Positions 1 to 5,993 of a stretch of DNA of 5,993 bases are shown here, in pieces. The number at the start of each line of letters is the position of its first letter. Within the stretch, counting starts at the first letter, position 1. Made by a program: the position numbers and the translations under genes. Where the stretch lies: assembly GCA_900322165.1 (NCBI GenBank), contig ONYR01000196.1, positions 1 to 5,993 on the forward strand. The letters are read 5' to 3'. The notes beneath the pieces were generated by a model, which was not told where the DNA came from, searched no databases, and saw nothing but the letters and a program-made list of their open reading frames with translations. Source of the stretch: an uncultured Eubacteriales bacterium. Its GTDB lineage: Bacteria > Bacillota > Clostridia > Lachnospirales > Bianqueaceae.

Positions 1-492
1 ATCAACAACGGCAGGGAAGCGCTGCCTTTCGGCCTTGGCTTCCACACCGCGTTTGCGGTCGATCCGGACACGAAGATCCGCGTATCGATCGGAAAACGCA
101 TCGAGGTCAATGAGCGCATGCTCCCGACCGGTGTCGTGCGTGATCTGAATGAGGGCGAGCGTGCGTTCCGCGAAGAAGGACAGAGCCCGGTTGCCTGGGA
201 TATGGATGATCACTATACGGTTCAGACGATCGAGACGGACGGGAAACCGTTCCATGGCGCGATCCTTGAGCGCAAGGATGCGGTCATCACGTACACGGTG
301 GATCCGTTCTACCGTCACTGGATGATCTGGAACAAGGGATGCAGCGGTGACATGATCTGCATCGAGCCGCAGGATTGGCGCATCAACGCTCCGAACCTGG
401 CAGAGAGCCTTGGCGCGGAGGCCGGCTTTGACTACCTGGAACCGGGCGAGAGTGTTGCGGCATCCTCCTGCATTTCGATCGCATTACGTTAA
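1..492 (+). CDS. Aldose 1-epimerase family protein, C-terminal part (5' end outside window)
   Basis: The frame is open from the first base to the TAA at 490-492, giving 163 codons with the start missing. Family hallmarks are visible. An LPFGLGFH segment at window codons 8-15 resembles the family's P-x-G-x-H motif, and His15 is the likely general acid. An IEP motif at codons 121-123 supplies Glu122, the likely catalytic base. A closing L-E-P-G-E-S motif is followed by a short hydrophobic strand, the usual end of the galactose-mutarotase fold. Known family members interconvert alpha and beta anomers of aldoses in the cytosol; here the sugar cannot be told. The sequence is closer to the divergent GalM-like proteins than to classical GalM, so I give no symbol. 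It lies 33 bases upstream of the response regulator, same strand, with no visible terminator between. It could be co-transcribed with the regulator, or simply be a neighbour. Confidence 0.82.
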   Translation: MNNGREALPFGLGFHTAFAVDPDTKIRVSIGKRIEVNERMLPTGVVRDLNEGERAFREEGQSPVAWDMDDHYTVQTIETDGKPFHGAILERKDAVITYTVDPFYRHWMIWNKGCSGDMICIEPQDWRINAPNLAESLGAEAGFDYLEPGESVAASSCISIALR

Positions 493-508
493 AAGAATCA
501 AAAGAATC
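491..508 (+). repeat. Two tandem 9-bp copies (AAAAGAATC) in the epimerase-regulator gap
   Basis: AAAAGAATC occurs at 491-499 and again at 500-508. It starts inside the epimerase stop codon and runs up to the ribosome-binding region of the next gene (GGAG at 516-519, six bases before the ATG). The A-rich tract may just keep the leader unstructured, or may reflect a small slippage duplication. No function can be assigned. Confidence 0.5.
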
Positions 509-525
509 AAAGGACGGAGACAGTT

Positions 526-1224
526 ATGTACGAGAAAATCTTGGTCGTGGATGATGAGGCGAGCATCGTCGACATCATCAAATACAATCTGGAAAAGGAA
601 GGCTTCCGTCCGATCACAGCCTCCGACGGTTATGCCGCGATGGAAGCGTTCCAAAAGGAAGAGCCGGACCTTGTCATTCTCGATGTCATGATGCCGGGAA
701 TGGACGGGTACGAGGTCTGCCGCAAGATCCGCGAGACAAGCAATGTCCCGATCATCATGGTGACGGCCAGAGCCGAGGAGATCGATACGGTTCTCGGACT
801 TGAGATGGGCGCGGATGAATATGTCACCAAGCCGTTCAGCATGCGCGAGCTGATGGCGAGAGTCCGGACCGGACTGCGCCGCTACAGCGCGCTGACGCAG
901 AAAAGCACGGCCGCGGACGGAAACTATACAGCCGGAGATTTCCGCGTGGATGTCAACCGGTTTATCGCGCAGCGAGGCGATGAGACGATCGACCTCACGC
1001 AGCGTGAAACCGAGATCCTCAAGCTCCTGATGAGCAAGCGCGGACAGATCTTCTCCAGAGATGAGATCCTGCAGAAGGTCTGGGGCTACGAGGCGATCGG
1101 CGAGGAGCGTACGGTGGACGTGACGATCCGGCGTCTTCGCGAGAAGATCGAGCGGGATTCAAGCCAGCCGGTCTACATCCTTACCAAGCGCGGCGTCGGC
1201 TACTATTTCACGGATAAAATTTAA
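526..1224 (+). CDS. walR: WalR/YycF-type response regulator (OmpR family)
   Basis: A 232-residue cytoplasmic transcription factor of the usual OmpR/PhoB length. The receiver domain (about 3-120) has the acidic pocket Asp9-Asp10, phospho-acceptor Asp53 in LVILDVMMP, Thr80 and Lys102 in the VTKPF motif. The winged-helix DNA-binding domain (about 132-230) ends in the typical RGVGYYF wing, with a recognition helix around TVDVTIRRLREKIE. The receiver resembles B. subtilis WalR closely, including the EIDTVLGLEMGADEYVTKPFS stretch. In B. subtilis, WalR controls wall hydrolases and other wall-homeostasis genes. Thr101, the residue reported as a PrkC target in B. subtilis WalR, is present. The start is set by a GGAG six bases upstream of the ATG. 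The kinase gene follows after 57 bases, and YycH/YycI-like genes come later. PhoP/PhoB-type regulators are close relatives, so the WalR identity rests on both sequence and neighbours. Confidence 0.88.
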   Translation: MYEKILVVDDEASIVDIIKYNLEKEGFRPITASDGYAAMEAFQKEEPDLVILDVMMPGMDGYEVCRKIRETSNVPIIMVTARAEEIDTVLGLEMGADEYVTKPFSMRELMARVRTGLRRYSALTQKSTAADGNYTAGDFRVDVNRFIAQRGDETIDLTQRETEILKLLMSKRGQIFSRDEILQKVWGYEAIGEERTVDVTIRRLREKIERDSSQPVYILTKRGVGYYFTDKI

Positions 1225-1281
1225 GCAAGGCTGAAAGGCTGTTTTCGGAACTTTTGGCAGGATAGATGAGAGGAAACACCC

Positions 1282-2850
1282 ATGGGCAGTATTAAATGGA
1301 AATTGGCGATCTTGTACATGTTACTGGTCGTAACCGTTATGACTGGCCAGGGTGTTTTAATTTTGTACAATTTGCGCTCCGGCTCGTACAAAGAGGTCTA
1401 TCAGCGCAGCGAATACATGGCCGACCGCATCGTTGACGTCCTTGAGGTACAGGATCTTCCCGAAGGGAAGGGGGCGGAAGCGGTGTTCGGCGATATCCTG
1501 ACGTCGCTGATGATTGAAAGTGTCAACAGCGAATCACTGACAGGCCGCGAGTCGATGATCTTTTTGCTCGATGAAAACGGACAGCTGCTTTACACAAGGC
1601 GGGATCCCCTGACGCAGGCGGATCTTTCTTCGCGTGCCATCATGATGGCAAGGAACGGCGAAACCATGACGGACAACTACGTCCACACCCTCTCAACGAG
1701 CGGCGAGACCGTGGCCGATTACGCCCTTCGCTTCACCCTGCCGCAGAACAAGCAGACCTACATTCTGTTCATCCGGCAGTCGCTCGAGAGCGTGCTCGAG
1801 AACATCCGCCAGACGACCGTTGTCATTCTGGCGATCACCGGTGTCGGCATCGTAATCGCTGGTTTCCTCGGTTATCTGCTGGCTGTTTCGATCTCCAAAC
1901 CGATCCAGCGCCTGACCCGAAAGACGCAGGAGCTGCAGGCGAGCAGCATCGTCACGACGGTGGAGGAGGATAAAAAGCCGGCCAAGCCGGAGGATCCGTC
2001 CCTCGGCGCTTCGATCGGCGGCGCGGACGAGATCGATATCCTTGAGGTCAACTTTGATGACATGGCCCGCGAGCTGACAACCTCGATCCAGGAACTGCAG
2101 GCCATGGAGCAGATGCAGAAGGAGTTCGTGGCGAACGTGTCGCACGAGCTGCGCACCCCGATCACGACGATCAAGAGCTACGTTGAGACCTTGCTGGATT
2201 CGGAGCTCGAAGACCCGGAGCTGACGCGGCGCTTTTTGGGCGTCGTTTCGCACGAATCCGACCGCATGACCGCGCTCATCACCGACCTGCTGGAGCTGTC
2301 AAAGATGGACTCCCACCAGCTCGAGACCGTGCGCAAACCGTTTGATATCGGCAACCTTCTCCGTCAGGACCTGATGGAGATGCAGTGGGATGCACAGAAA
2401 AAGCACCAGCGGATCGCCTGGAGCGAGGAGATGGCGGTGGACATTGACGAGAGCGGTGAGTTCCCGTGGCCGCAGGATGAGTATGTCATTCTCGGCGATG
2501 CGCGCCGCATCGAGCAGGTCATTCGGAACCTGCTGACCAACGCGATCAAGTACAGCCCCGAAGGCGCGAACATCTTCGGCGGGGTCTACCGCAAAGACGG
2601 TGAGATCATTGTCGAGGTTCGCGACAACGGAATCGGTATCTCCGAGGAAGACGCGAAACACATTTTCGACCGTTTCTACCGCGTCGACAAGGCGCGTTCC
2701 CGCTCGATGGGCGGAACCGGTCTTGGTCTGGCGATCGCGAAACAGACGACCGAGCTGTTCGGCGGACGGATCTGGGTCGAGAGTGAGCTGGGAGAAGGCT
2801 CCACGTTCTTCCTGGCTTTCCCGGAAGCACCGGAGGAGGCGGACGAATGA
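1282..2850 (+). CDS. walK: WalK/YycG-like membrane sensor histidine kinase, lacking a PAS domain
   Basis: A 522-residue kinase that should phosphorylate the upstream regulator. Order seen: membrane helix 1 (about 8-29); an extracytoplasmic domain (about 30-177), probably PAS/Cache-like with an FLLDENGQLLYTR strand pair; membrane helix 2 (about 178-201); HAMP (about 202-265); HisKA with SHELRTP and phospho-acceptor His288; and a HATPase_c domain with N-box Asn416/Asn420, G1 box DNGIGI (448-453), F box FDRFYR (462-467) and G2 box GGTGLGL (477-483). All catalytic boxes look intact. Two oddities stand out. HAMP runs almost straight into HisKA, leaving no room for the PAS domain found in Bacillus WalK. 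The HAMP connector also carries a Lys/Pro/Glu-rich insertion at about 226-247. An AGAGG lies nine bases before the ATG. The TGA overlaps the next gene's ATG. A PhoR-type kinase is the alternative by architecture; the downstream YycH/YycI-like genes favour WalK. Confidence 0.85.
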   Translation: MGSIKWKLAILYMLLVVTVMTGQGVLILYNLRSGSYKEVYQRSEYMADRIVDVLEVQDLPEGKGAEAVFGDILTSLMIESVNSESLTGRESMIFLLDENGQLLYTRRDPLTQADLSSRAIMMARNGETMTDNYVHTLSTSGETVADYALRFTLPQNKQTYILFIRQSLESVLENIRQTTVVILAITGVGIVIAGFLGYLLAVSISKPIQRLTRKTQELQASSIVTTVEEDKKPAKPEDPSLGASIGGADEIDILEVNFDDMARELTTSIQELQAMEQMQKEFVANVSHELRTPITTIKSYVETLLDSELEDPELTRRFLGVVSHESDRMTALITDLLELSKMDSHQLETVRKPFDIGNLLRQDLMEMQWDAQKKHQRIAWSEEMAVDIDESGEFPWPQDEYVILGDARRIEQVIRNLLTNAIKYSPEGANIFGGVYRKDGEIIVEVRDNGIGISEEDAKHIFDRFYRVDKARSRSMGGTGLGLAIAKQTTELFGGRIWVESELGEGSTFFLAFPEAPEEADE

Positions 2851-3275
2851 AAACAGTCAATTTCATCCGAGCAGGCAAAGCGCTCCTCCTCGCGTCCGTG
2901 CTGGTTCTCTTTTGCCTTCTGAGCACGGGAGAGCGCACGCTGGCTGAGGAAGAGCCGGAGAAGATCCGCACCGTGGACTCGCGTGCGATCCTGACCGGGC
3001 AGGAAGAGCCCGGAAGCTCGATCGATGTAACGGTCTACAACTATCCGAACGGACGCAGCCGTGCGACCCTGTACCATACCCGCTTTACCGTTGGGGCAAG
3101 CGGGATTTACCAAGTCACGATCCCGCTGCCGGTCATGGGCGAGCAATACGTCCAGCTCTCGGTGGAGAACGTGCTGACAACGGTCATTTACGAGCGGTAC
3201 CCGGCCGATCTGGCCGATGAGCTGCGCGGTTATTATCTGAATATTTTTGAGTTTCTGGAAGAAAACAGTCAATAA
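2847..3275 (+). CDS. Small secreted protein with a probable Ig-like domain, coupled to the kinase gene
   Basis: A 142-residue protein I do not recognise as a named family. A signal peptide is clear: positive N-terminus (Lys2, Arg8, Lys11), hydrophobic core at about 12-25, and a likely cleavage after Thr-Leu-Ala33 before an acidic Glu34-Glu36 start. Cys23 lies in the core, but the residues before it do not make a lipobox. The mature part (about 109 residues) has a T-G-x-x-E-P-G-S-S turn at 50-58, then alternating hydrophobic strands (59-66, 75-82, 87-94, 101-107). This is the pattern of bacterial Ig-like domains. The C-terminus (about 119-139) looks like an amphipathic helix. The ATG overlaps the kinase TGA (ATGA, 2847-2850), and GGAGGAGG at 2832-2839 lies seven bases upstream, so translational coupling is likely. 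The protein should act outside the membrane beside the kinase sensor domain and the YycH/YycI-like proteins. That role is inferred from position only. Confidence 0.85.
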   Translation: MKTVNFIRAGKALLLASVLVLFCLLSTGERTLAEEEPEKIRTVDSRAILTGQEEPGSSIDVTVYNYPNGRSRATLYHTRFTVGASGIYQVTIPLPVMGEQYVQLSVENVLTTVIYERYPADLADELRGYYLNIFEFLEENSQ

Positions 3276-3330
3276 ATCATGCTGACTCAGGCCGGCAGGC
3301 TGAAAAAATAAGGAAAGGAGGAAAACCGGG

Positions 3331-4698
3331 ATGGAAAAAAGAAAGCATAAAGGACTCTTTCTTTTAGTAGCGCTGGTATTGATCGGCGCAGCGATCGTCC
3401 AGGTTTTTCTGCTTTTCGGCAATTCGACGTTCGTACAGGGCGAGGACGTACAACACGAGACAACCTCGTCCGTCCGGAGCAGTATGCTGAAACCGGACGG
3501 TCTTTACGTTACCCTTGGCGGGACAACGGGCAGCCCGGTTTTTTCAAAAATCGAAGAGATCGACGAATCGTACGAGACCCTGCTGGAGGAGACCATCGCG
3601 CTGATGGGGCGTGTTCTTCAGGGAAACGAATGGACGGTAGGGAGAAGCAAGGACCTTCCGACGCAGCAGATCAGCTGTGCCCTGTCCTACGAGGCGTGGA
3701 TCGATCAAAGCAGCCTTGAGATCGAGCTTGACCTCGCTGAGGGGCATCTCCCGGAGATGACGTTTCGTGAGATCTGGATCGCCCCGGCACTGAAAACCGG
3801 AGACGAGATCACGGTCTGTCTCTATGATCCGAAAACCGAAACCGTTTATACATGGAAGGGCGGCGAGCGTGCGCTTGAAGAAAACCTCGCCCTGCATGAG
3901 TCGTTGGAAGACATCGTGCCTGAAGCCAGAAAGACACTTGAAAACCGTTATTATGAATTAAATCTGGCCTTCCCGGGAACATTTAATTCGGTCACCTTCG
4001 GACAGGATACGCAGGTCAGAGAAAAATACCTGACGGCGGACGTAACGGAGATCTTTCGCACGGACGAGGGCGTCAATCAGGAAGTGATGGACCGCTATGC
4101 CATGACGTTCTTTGCCTACCCGGACACGGTCAGCCGCACCGAGAGCGGGGACAGCTACTTTTATACGAATGAAAAGATCAGCCTGAAGCTCAATCAGGAC
4201 GGTCATATGCTCTATGTTGAGACGCTGACAGAACCGGAAAAACAGCCGGTCACGCTCAGCGAGGCCTATGCGCAGGCACTGGCCTTTCTGAAAAAGGACC
4301 TTGCCGCAACGCCTTCCTCCGAGATCGGCGTGATCTACGCGGGCTACGAGATCGTAGGCGAAGATTATGTTTTCTACTTTGATTACATTCTCGACGGGCT
4401 GAAAGTATCCATCAGTGACTATGTGATGAGTCACTGGGGGATGGAGCATCCGGTCGTGATCAATGTGCGAGGAAGCAAGGTGCATCGCTGCGAGCGCTAC
4501 ATCATTGCGGCCCGCTGCAATCAGGAAAAGCCGTTTACGATGCAGACCGGCTGGCTTGCCATGGCCAACGCGTTTGCAGAGGAGGGGCATGTTCTCATGA
4601 AGCAGCCGGAGCTGGTGTATTACTATTCGGGAAACCGGATCAAGCTTTCCTGGGAAGCCGCCGCAGAAGACGGCACGTCCAGGCGGGTGCTGGAGTAA
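3331..4698 (+). CDS. yycH: YycH-like regulator of the WalK kinase (single-pass membrane anchored)
   Basis: A 455-residue protein, about the size of known YycH proteins. It has a basic N-terminus (KRKHK), one membrane helix at about 8-29, and a large extracytoplasmic region with no second membrane segment. The outside region is rich in beta strands. It ends in a segment around 427-443 (Leu428-Val-Tyr-Tyr-Tyr, then Trp441) resembling the closing L-x-Y ... W pattern of YycH/YycI C-terminal domains. YycH is not an enzyme: with YycI it binds the kinase through the membrane helices, restraining WalK in B. subtilis and activating it in S. aureus. Which sign applies here cannot be seen. AAAGGAGG at 3314-3321 lies nine bases before the ATG, so this gene has its own strong ribosome loading after a 55-base gap. 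The call rests on size, topology, C-terminal pattern and position rather than on strongly conserved residues. Confidence 0.68.
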   Translation: MEKRKHKGLFLLVALVLIGAAIVQVFLLFGNSTFVQGEDVQHETTSSVRSSMLKPDGLYVTLGGTTGSPVFSKIEEIDESYETLLEETIALMGRVLQGNEWTVGRSKDLPTQQISCALSYEAWIDQSSLEIELDLAEGHLPEMTFREIWIAPALKTGDEITVCLYDPKTETVYTWKGGERALEENLALHESLEDIVPEARKTLENRYYELNLAFPGTFNSVTFGQDTQVREKYLTADVTEIFRTDEGVNQEVMDRYAMTFFAYPDTVSRTESGDSYFYTNEKISLKLNQDGHMLYVETLTEPEKQPVTLSEAYAQALAFLKKDLAATPSSEIGVIYAGYEIVGEDYVFYFDYILDGLKVSISDYVMSHWGMEHPVVINVRGSKVHRCERYIIAARCNQEKPFTMQTGWLAMANAFAEEGHVLMKQPELVYYYSGNRIKLSWEAAAEDGTSRRVLE

Positions 4699-4705
4699 GC
4701 GGGTG

Positions 4706-4709
4706 AGGG
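4706..4709 (+). promoter_or_regulatory. Ribosome-binding site that decides the YycI-like start
   Basis: The purine run GAGGGA spans 4705-4710. It touches a possible GTG start at 4711 with no spacing, but sits nine bases before an in-frame ATG at 4720. The ATG is therefore the better start, removing three residues from the longest reading frame. Confidence 0.6.
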
Positions 4710-4719
4710 AGTGCAGGAT

Positions 4720-5577
4720 ATGAAAGGGAAACTGATTCAGACACTGATTCTGATCTTGCTCATCGGCTTAAATCTGACCCTGCTGGTGCTGTATCTGGTG
4801 GAGCTGCGCCGGACACGGCTTGTGACGCAGGAAGCGGTCGATCGCGTGGTCGCGCTCTACGAAGCGGAACAGGTGGAGATCCACACGGAGATCCCGCAGA
4901 TCGTCAAGAGGCGCGAAGCGATCGCTCTTAGAGCGGCGGATCTGGACGGCATGGTCGTTCGGTTCCTCGGCGATGCGGAGTACAGCCGCACCTACATTTA
5001 CGGAAACAAGATCCAGTACCGCAGCGGCACGGCCGTTTTGATGGCGGACTGGGGCGCGCACAATATCAACTACCGCGACAGTGCCTATGAAGAAAACGTC
5101 GAAAGCTCCGGCAGCGACGGGGAGCTGACCGAAGCGGAGCGGGAGATGCTGATGGCCGCGGGCAGGCGCTTTGCCGAGAAGTGGCTCGGGGAGGACATCA
5201 TGATGATGAGCTCCTCCGGCGTCGGACAGGTCCTGACAATGAACTTCTGCCAGCTGCAGGAGGGCGAGCTCATGTATTTCAACCGCGTGAGCGTAACTCT
5301 CGTGCCGGGCGGCGTGAGGCTTGCGGAGATCCAGTACTGGGACGTGGATTCGGATGAGACGAAGATCGAATCGAAGCCGATCGATGAACTGCTGTACCAG
5401 ATGCTGCCGCAGGTCAGTGCGGACATGAAGCGCCTTCAGGTCGAGTCGGACAGTGTGGAGGAGATGCTCGACGGGTACGAAATCATCTCGTACACCCGCG
5501 ACACGGCGATCGCTTATCCGAACCTGACGATCGTGCTCGGATCGGGGAGATACTACCATCTTAGATACACCGGCTGA
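4720..5577 (+). CDS. yycI: YycI-like regulator of the WalK kinase (single-pass membrane anchored)
   Basis: A 285-residue protein from the ATG at 4720 (the longer frame opens with GTG at 4711, but Shine-Dalgarno spacing favours the ATG). The length is close to the roughly 280 residues usual for YycI. A membrane helix fills about residues 5-27 and contains a Leu-Asn-Leu segment (Asn18) like that in the YycI anchor. The rest is outside the membrane. An acidic Ser/Gly/Glu linker at about 126-142 separates an N-terminal part from a C-terminal part that ends in a G-S-G-R-Y-Y strand. YycI pairs with YycH and the kinase through membrane-helix contacts in B. subtilis. The gene starts 21 bases after the YycH-like stop, so the two are almost surely co-transcribed. 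Sequence conservation in this family is low; the call relies on topology, size and gene order. An unrelated anchored protein is possible but less likely. Confidence 0.65.
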   Translation: MKGKLIQTLILILLIGLNLTLLVLYLVELRRTRLVTQEAVDRVVALYEAEQVEIHTEIPQIVKRREAIALRAADLDGMVVRFLGDAEYSRTYIYGNKIQYRSGTAVLMADWGAHNINYRDSAYEENVESSGSDGELTEAEREMLMAAGRRFAEKWLGEDIMMMSSSGVGQVLTMNFCQLQEGELMYFNRVSVTLVPGGVRLAEIQYWDVDSDETKIESKPIDELLYQMLPQVSADMKRLQVESDSVEEMLDGYEIISYTRDTAIAYPNLTIVLGSGRYYHLRYTG

Positions 5578-5599
5578 TCCCGCCGCCACCAGCGGGGAC

Positions 5600-5627
5600 T
5601 TGAAATATACGGAAAGTATGTTATAAT
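5600..5627 (+). promoter_or_regulatory. Sigma-A type promoter for murA with extended -10
   Basis: TTGAAA at 5600-5605 and a perfect TATAAT at 5622-5627 are separated by 16 bases. TG at 5619-5620, one base before the hexamer, gives an extended -10. Transcription would begin near 5633-5636, leaving a leader of about 30 bases before the murA ATG. It sits just past the YycI-like stop in an AT-rich patch that contrasts with the GC-rich genes around it. Confidence 0.82.
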
Positions 5628-5663
5628 CACCTGTATATAGAGATAAAAACGAGGTAGCAAGTC

Positions 5664-5993
5664 ATGGACAAACTGGTTATTAACGGACAGGTTCCGCTTC
5701 ACGGCGAAGTCACGGTCAGCGGCTCGAAAAATGCAGCGGTTGCCATCCTTCCGGCTGCACTTCTGGCTAACGACATTGTCGTGCTGGAGAATGTCCCGAA
5801 CATTGCCGATATCAAGAATTTCGTTCAGATCATGCGTGATATGAACGTAGAAGTAGAATATATCGATGAACACACGCTGCGGATCGACAGCAGGAATCTC
5901 ACCAACAACTGTGCGGATTCCGAGGGGATCCGCAAAATGCGTGCGTCTTATTATTTTCTTGGTGTCCTTCTCGGACGCTTCGGTCATGCCCGC
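5664..5993 (+). CDS. murA: MurA, UDP-N-acetylglucosamine 1-carboxyvinyltransferase, N-terminal 110 residues (3' end outside window)
   Basis: The frame from the ATG at 5664 stays open to the window edge. The protein begins with the EPSP-synthase/MurA fold: a VSGSKNAAVAILPAALL stretch holds Lys22-Asn23, matching the conserved substrate-binding pair of E. coli MurA, and MRASYYFLG at 92-100 holds the conserved Arg93 equivalent. Known role: in the cytosol, transfer of enolpyruvate from phosphoenolpyruvate to UDP-GlcNAc, the first committed step of peptidoglycan synthesis and the fosfomycin target. The catalytic Cys (or Asp) loop lies just beyond the window, so fosfomycin sensitivity cannot be judged. 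Bacillota often carry two copies (MurA/MurZ types), and which one this is cannot be decided. GAGG at 5651-5654 lies nine bases before the ATG. A dedicated promoter precedes it; read-through from the kinase operon is also possible because no strong terminator is seen. Confidence 0.93.
   Translation, partial: MDKLVINGQVPLHGEVTVSGSKNAAVAILPAALLANDIVVLENVPNIADIKNFVQIMRDMNVEVEYIDEHTLRIDSRNLTNNCADSEGIRKMRASYYFLGVLLGRFGHAR

Noticed and set aside
1227..1241. Direct repeat AAGGCTG twice in the regulator-kinase gap
   Set aside because: Seven bases repeated at a period of eight is easily chance; no operator symmetry or promoter context accompanies it.
1353..1369. TGTTTT-N5-TGTACA, resembling a WalR box with exact spacing
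   Set aside because: Both hexamers break the consensus at the fifth base, and the site lies inside the coding sequence for membrane helix 1 of the kinase, where AT-rich codons make such matches likely by chance.
2913..2915. Cys23 of the Ig-like protein as a lipoprotein attachment site
   Set aside because: The preceding residues (Val-Leu-Phe) do not form a lipobox, hydrophobic residues continue after the Cys, and a better signal peptidase I site follows at Ala33.
2676..3422. Antisense open frame of 248 codons crossing the kinase, Ig-like and YycH-like genes
   Set aside because: It spans three sense genes with clear starts, has no domain pattern, and is best explained as a shadow.
3958..4590. 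Antisense open frame of 210 codons opposite the YycH-like gene
   Set aside because: A shadow of sense coding; no ribosome site or recognisable motif was noted.
4768..5589. Long antisense open frame (273 codons) opposite the YycI-like gene
   Set aside because: It mirrors a well-supported gene with a good ribosome site and membrane anchor. The antisense product is rich in His, Arg and Val with no recognisable domain, typical of a shadow frame in GC-biased coding DNA.
5578..5597. Possible terminator hairpin CCCGC / GCGGG after the YycI-like stop
   Set aside because: The stem is only five GC-rich pairs plus one wobble, with an eight-base loop, and no T-run follows. It may slow polymerase, but it does not meet the usual intrinsic-terminator pattern.
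5553..5987. Antisense frame of 144 codons opposite murA
   Set aside because: The sense strand encodes an unmistakable MurA N-terminus, and the antisense frame covers the murA promoter.

Overview
The window carries a co-directional (+ strand) gene set typical of a low-to-moderate-GC Gram-positive lineage (Bacillota). Its core is a WalR/WalK (YycF/YycG) type cell-wall two-component system followed by two membrane-anchored proteins that look like YycH and YycI. The coding sequence is fairly GC-rich by eye, codon use favours ATC and GAG, Shine-Dalgarno sequences are strong, and the MurA N-terminus resembles clostridial enzymes. I therefore lean towards a Clostridia-class organism, but genus cannot be read from this window.

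Layout: 1-492 is the 3' part of an aldose 1-epimerase-family gene (its start lies outside the window). After a 33-base gap comes the OmpR-type response regulator (526-1224), then the sensor kinase (1282-2850). A short secreted protein with a probable Ig-like beta-sandwich (2847-3275) overlaps the kinase gene by ATGA. A YycH-like protein (3331-4698) and a YycI-like protein (4720-5577) follow. The window ends in the N-terminal 110 codons of murA (5664 onward), which has its own clear sigma-A type promoter at 5600-5627. No gene-free stretch exceeds 90 bases.

Working model: the kinase senses an extracytoplasmic signal with a domain between two membrane helices and phosphorylates the regulator at Asp53. 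The YycH- and YycI-like proteins, each with one N-terminal membrane helix and a large outside domain, would modulate the kinase, as known in Bacillus subtilis and Staphylococcus aureus. The small secreted protein is an extra gene compared with the B. subtilis walR-walK-yycH-yycI-yycJ order. It is translationally linked to the kinase, so it is a candidate additional outside component of the same complex. murA, for the first committed step of peptidoglycan precursor synthesis, occupies the place where yycJ sits in B. subtilis. This ties the locus to wall synthesis.

The most interesting points are the secreted Ig-like protein inside the operon, the kinase's lack of a PAS domain together with a stretched HAMP connector, and the murA promoter next door with one good WalR-like half-site. 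There is no sign of mobile elements, CRISPR, tRNA or rRNA.
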